Shown one piece after another: positions 23,077 through 24,331 of a stretch of DNA of 24,331 nt (within the stretch, counting starts at the first letter, position 1; each line of letters starts with the position of its first letter). The DNA is taken from contig DDIS01000035.1 of NCBI GenBank assembly GCA_002338615.1, positions 1-24,331 on the forward strand, given 5' to 3'. The DNA comes from Proteobacteria bacterium UBA1844 (GTDB taxonomy: Bacteria; Pseudomonadota; Gammaproteobacteria; Steroidobacterales; Woeseiaceae). The position numbers were made by a program, and so were the translations under genes. The notes beneath the pieces were generated by a model, which was given only the letters and a program-made list of their open reading frames with translations, had not been told where the DNA came from and did no database searches.

Positions 23077-24243
23077 ATGAATATGCGAACAAGCGAGCAT
23101 TCAGGTGCCGACGTCATTGCCCTCACACAGGAGCTGATCCGGCGCCCGTCCGTCACACCCGACGACGCCGGTTGCCAGGCGCTCATCGCAGAACGATTGC
23201 AAATGGCCGGCTTTCATTGCGAGAAGATGCCATTCGGGGATGTCAGCAACCTGTGGGCACGGCGCGGCGACAAGGGCCCGGTGTTGTGCTTTGCCGGTCA
23301 CACCGACGTGGTCCCGCCCGGCGCGCTGGAGGACTGGAGCAGTGCTCCGTTTGAGCCGGTCACGAAAGACGGTGTGCTGTACGGGCGTGGTGCGGCGGAC
23401 ATGAAAAGCGGGCTTGCGGCAATGATTGTTGCACTGGAAAATTTCGTTGCGCGACATCCGGACCACTACGGCAGTCTCGCGATGCTCATCACCAGCGATG
23501 AGGAAGGGCGTGCCCGCGATGGCACGCTCAAAGTCATCGAGACCCTGATGGCTCGTAAAGAACACATCGACTGGTGTGTTATCGGCGAGCCTTCGAGCCA
23601 GGACCAGCTGGGTGACATTGTGCGTATAGGCCGACGCGGCTCGTTGAGTGGCATGCTCAACGTGCACGGCGTGCAGGGCCACGTCGCCTATCCGCAGCTT
23701 GCGGATAACCCGATCACCCGATTCGCGCCGGCATTGGCCGAGTTGTGCGACACCGAATGGGACCAGGGCAATGCGTTTTTCCCGCCCACCAGCTTTCAGT
23801 TTGTGAATATCAAAGCGGACGCCGGCGCGCCGAACGTAACACCGGCGGAACTCTCGGCGCGCTTCAATTTCCGCTATTCAACGGAATGGGATCACGAAGG
23901 ACTGCAGCAACGCACGAGCGAGATTCTCGATCGGCACCGCTTGCAATACACGCTCGACTGGCACCTGTCGGGGAAACCATTCCTGACACAACCAGGCAAA
24001 TTGATCGACGCCGTCAGCCTCGCCGTCCGCGAATCGACCGGCAGCGACCCCGAACTATCGACCGGCGGCGGTACCTCGGACGGCCGCTTTATCTCACCAG
24101 CTGGTGCGGACGTCGTCGAACTTGGTCCCGTCAACGCGTCGATTCACAAGATCGACGAACATGTCCGGGTCGACGACGTAAAAGCGCTGACAGGCATGTA
24201 CGAAAGAATCATGCAGGAATTGCTGGCTACCACCCAACCGTAG
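23077..24243 (+). CDS. dapE: Succinyl-diaminopimelate desuccinylase
   Basis: DapE, an M20A zinc enzyme, releases succinate from N-succinyl-LL-diaminopimelate to give the diaminopimelate used for lysine and peptidoglycan. The 388-residue product (E. coli 375) has the ligands in order: [11 protein letters not shown] (His and Asp), [10 protein letters not shown] (Asp), the catalytic [17 protein letters not shown] (Glu), and the C-terminal [16 protein letters not shown] (His). [21 protein letters not shown] is typical of the lid domain. The ATG at 23077 has AGGT seven bases upstream; a second in-frame ATG two codons in is possible. The stop TAG is supplied by the first bases of the following REP, so the last residues may have been changed by the insertion. 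It belongs with dapD in the same pathway. Confidence 0.97.
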   Translation: MNMRTSEHSGADVIALTQELIRRPSVTPDDAGCQALIAERLQMAGFHCEKMPFGDVSNLWARRGDKGPVLCFAGHTDVVPPGALEDWSSAPFEPVTKDGVLYGRGAADMKSGLAAMIVALENFVARHPDHYGSLAMLITSDEEGRARDGTLKVIETLMARKEHIDWCVIGEPSSQDQLGDIVRIGRRGSLSGMLNVHGVQGHVAYPQLADNPITRFAPALAELCDTEWDQGNAFFPPTSFQFVNIKADAGAPNVTPAELSARFNFRYSTEWDHEGLQQRTSEILDRHRLQYTLDWHLSGKPFLTQPGKLIDAVSLAVRESTGSDPELSTGGGTSDGRFISPAGADVVELGPVNASIHKIDEHVRVDDVKALTGMYERIMQELLATTQP

Positions 24244-24315
24244 GAGCGGCATCCTGCCGCGATAGGTGGCTCGTGCTCGATCAAGGCCGGATCGCGGCAG
24301 GATGCCGCTCCTACG
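24239..24315. repeat. REPIN after dapE: two identical inverted GTAG-type REPs
   Basis: A 25-bp perfect inverted repeat: left arm 24239-24263, right arm 24291-24315, with a 27-base spacer. Each arm is a REP with head GTAGGAGCG and hairpin GCGGCA-TCC-TGCCGC. The two REPs are identical over 25 bases, unlike the pair at 22954-23010, which suggests a more recent insertion. The left GTAG overlaps the dapE stop codon (TAG at 24241-24243). It may act as a terminator or mRNA-stabilising structure, but its presence is explained by REP spread. Confidence 0.88.
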
Positions 24316-24331
24316 ATCGGTGCATCGCACC

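Noticed and set aside
22942..24315. Repeats considered as a CRISPR array
   Set aside because: The repeats are inverted pairs flanking a gene, with GTAG heads and no regular spacers; they are REPINs.

Overview
The window comes from a gammaproteobacterial chromosome, most likely a deep relative of the Xanthomonadales. The evidence is the gene order: an rpsB-tsf-pyrH-frr-uppS-cdsA-rseP-bamA-skp-lpxD-lpxA-lpxB block diverging from a map-glnD-dapD-arsC(yffB-like) block with dapE further on. No 16S or other taxonomic marker is present, so this placement is inference from synteny and protein character.

Region 1 (1-11396, minus strand) is one long, tightly packed run from rpsB down to the start of lpxB, which leaves the window at base 1. 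It covers translation (S2, EF-Ts, ribosome recycling factor), UMP synthesis, undecaprenyl and CDP-diacylglycerol synthesis, sigma-E proteolysis (RseP), outer-membrane protein assembly (BamA, Skp) and lipid A synthesis (LpxD, LpxA, LpxB). Two genes usual in this cluster are absent: dxr (expected near uppS/cdsA/rseP) and fabZ (expected between lpxD and lpxA). The dxr position is a 124-bp gap carrying a sigma-E-like promoter candidate. Ribosomal protein S2 has a roughly 130-residue Ala/Lys-rich tail.

Region 2 (11397-11589) is the divergent control region between rpsB and map. It has a good rpsB promoter with a GC-rich discriminator, a leader of about 110 nt, and a hairpin beside a T-rich tract.

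Region 3 (11590-17787, plus strand) is a coupled run: map, glnD, dapD, a YffB/ArsC-like thioredoxin-fold protein, and an AMP-forming acyl-CoA synthetase whose GTG overlaps the preceding stop.

Region 4 (17788-21177) is accessory DNA that appears to interrupt a conserved dapD-arsC...dapE neighbourhood. It holds a higBA toxin-antitoxin pair with a promoter that predicts an almost leaderless toxin mRNA, a 636-bp stretch without a convincing gene but with three strong palindromes, a small cupin protein, a broken IS3-family transposase, and a GNAT acetyltransferase.

Region 5 (21178-24331, plus strand) has an exported M20 dipeptidase and dapE. Each is followed by a pair of inverted GTAG-type REP sequences (REPINs). 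The first REPIN sits inside a second, outer inverted repeat. The second supplies the dapE stop codon.

I found no CRISPR array, tRNA, rRNA or clear new defence system. The most distinctive items are the S2 tail, the Met at the LpxA acyl-chain ruler position, the missing dxr and fabZ, the nested REPIN and the higBA promoter architecture.
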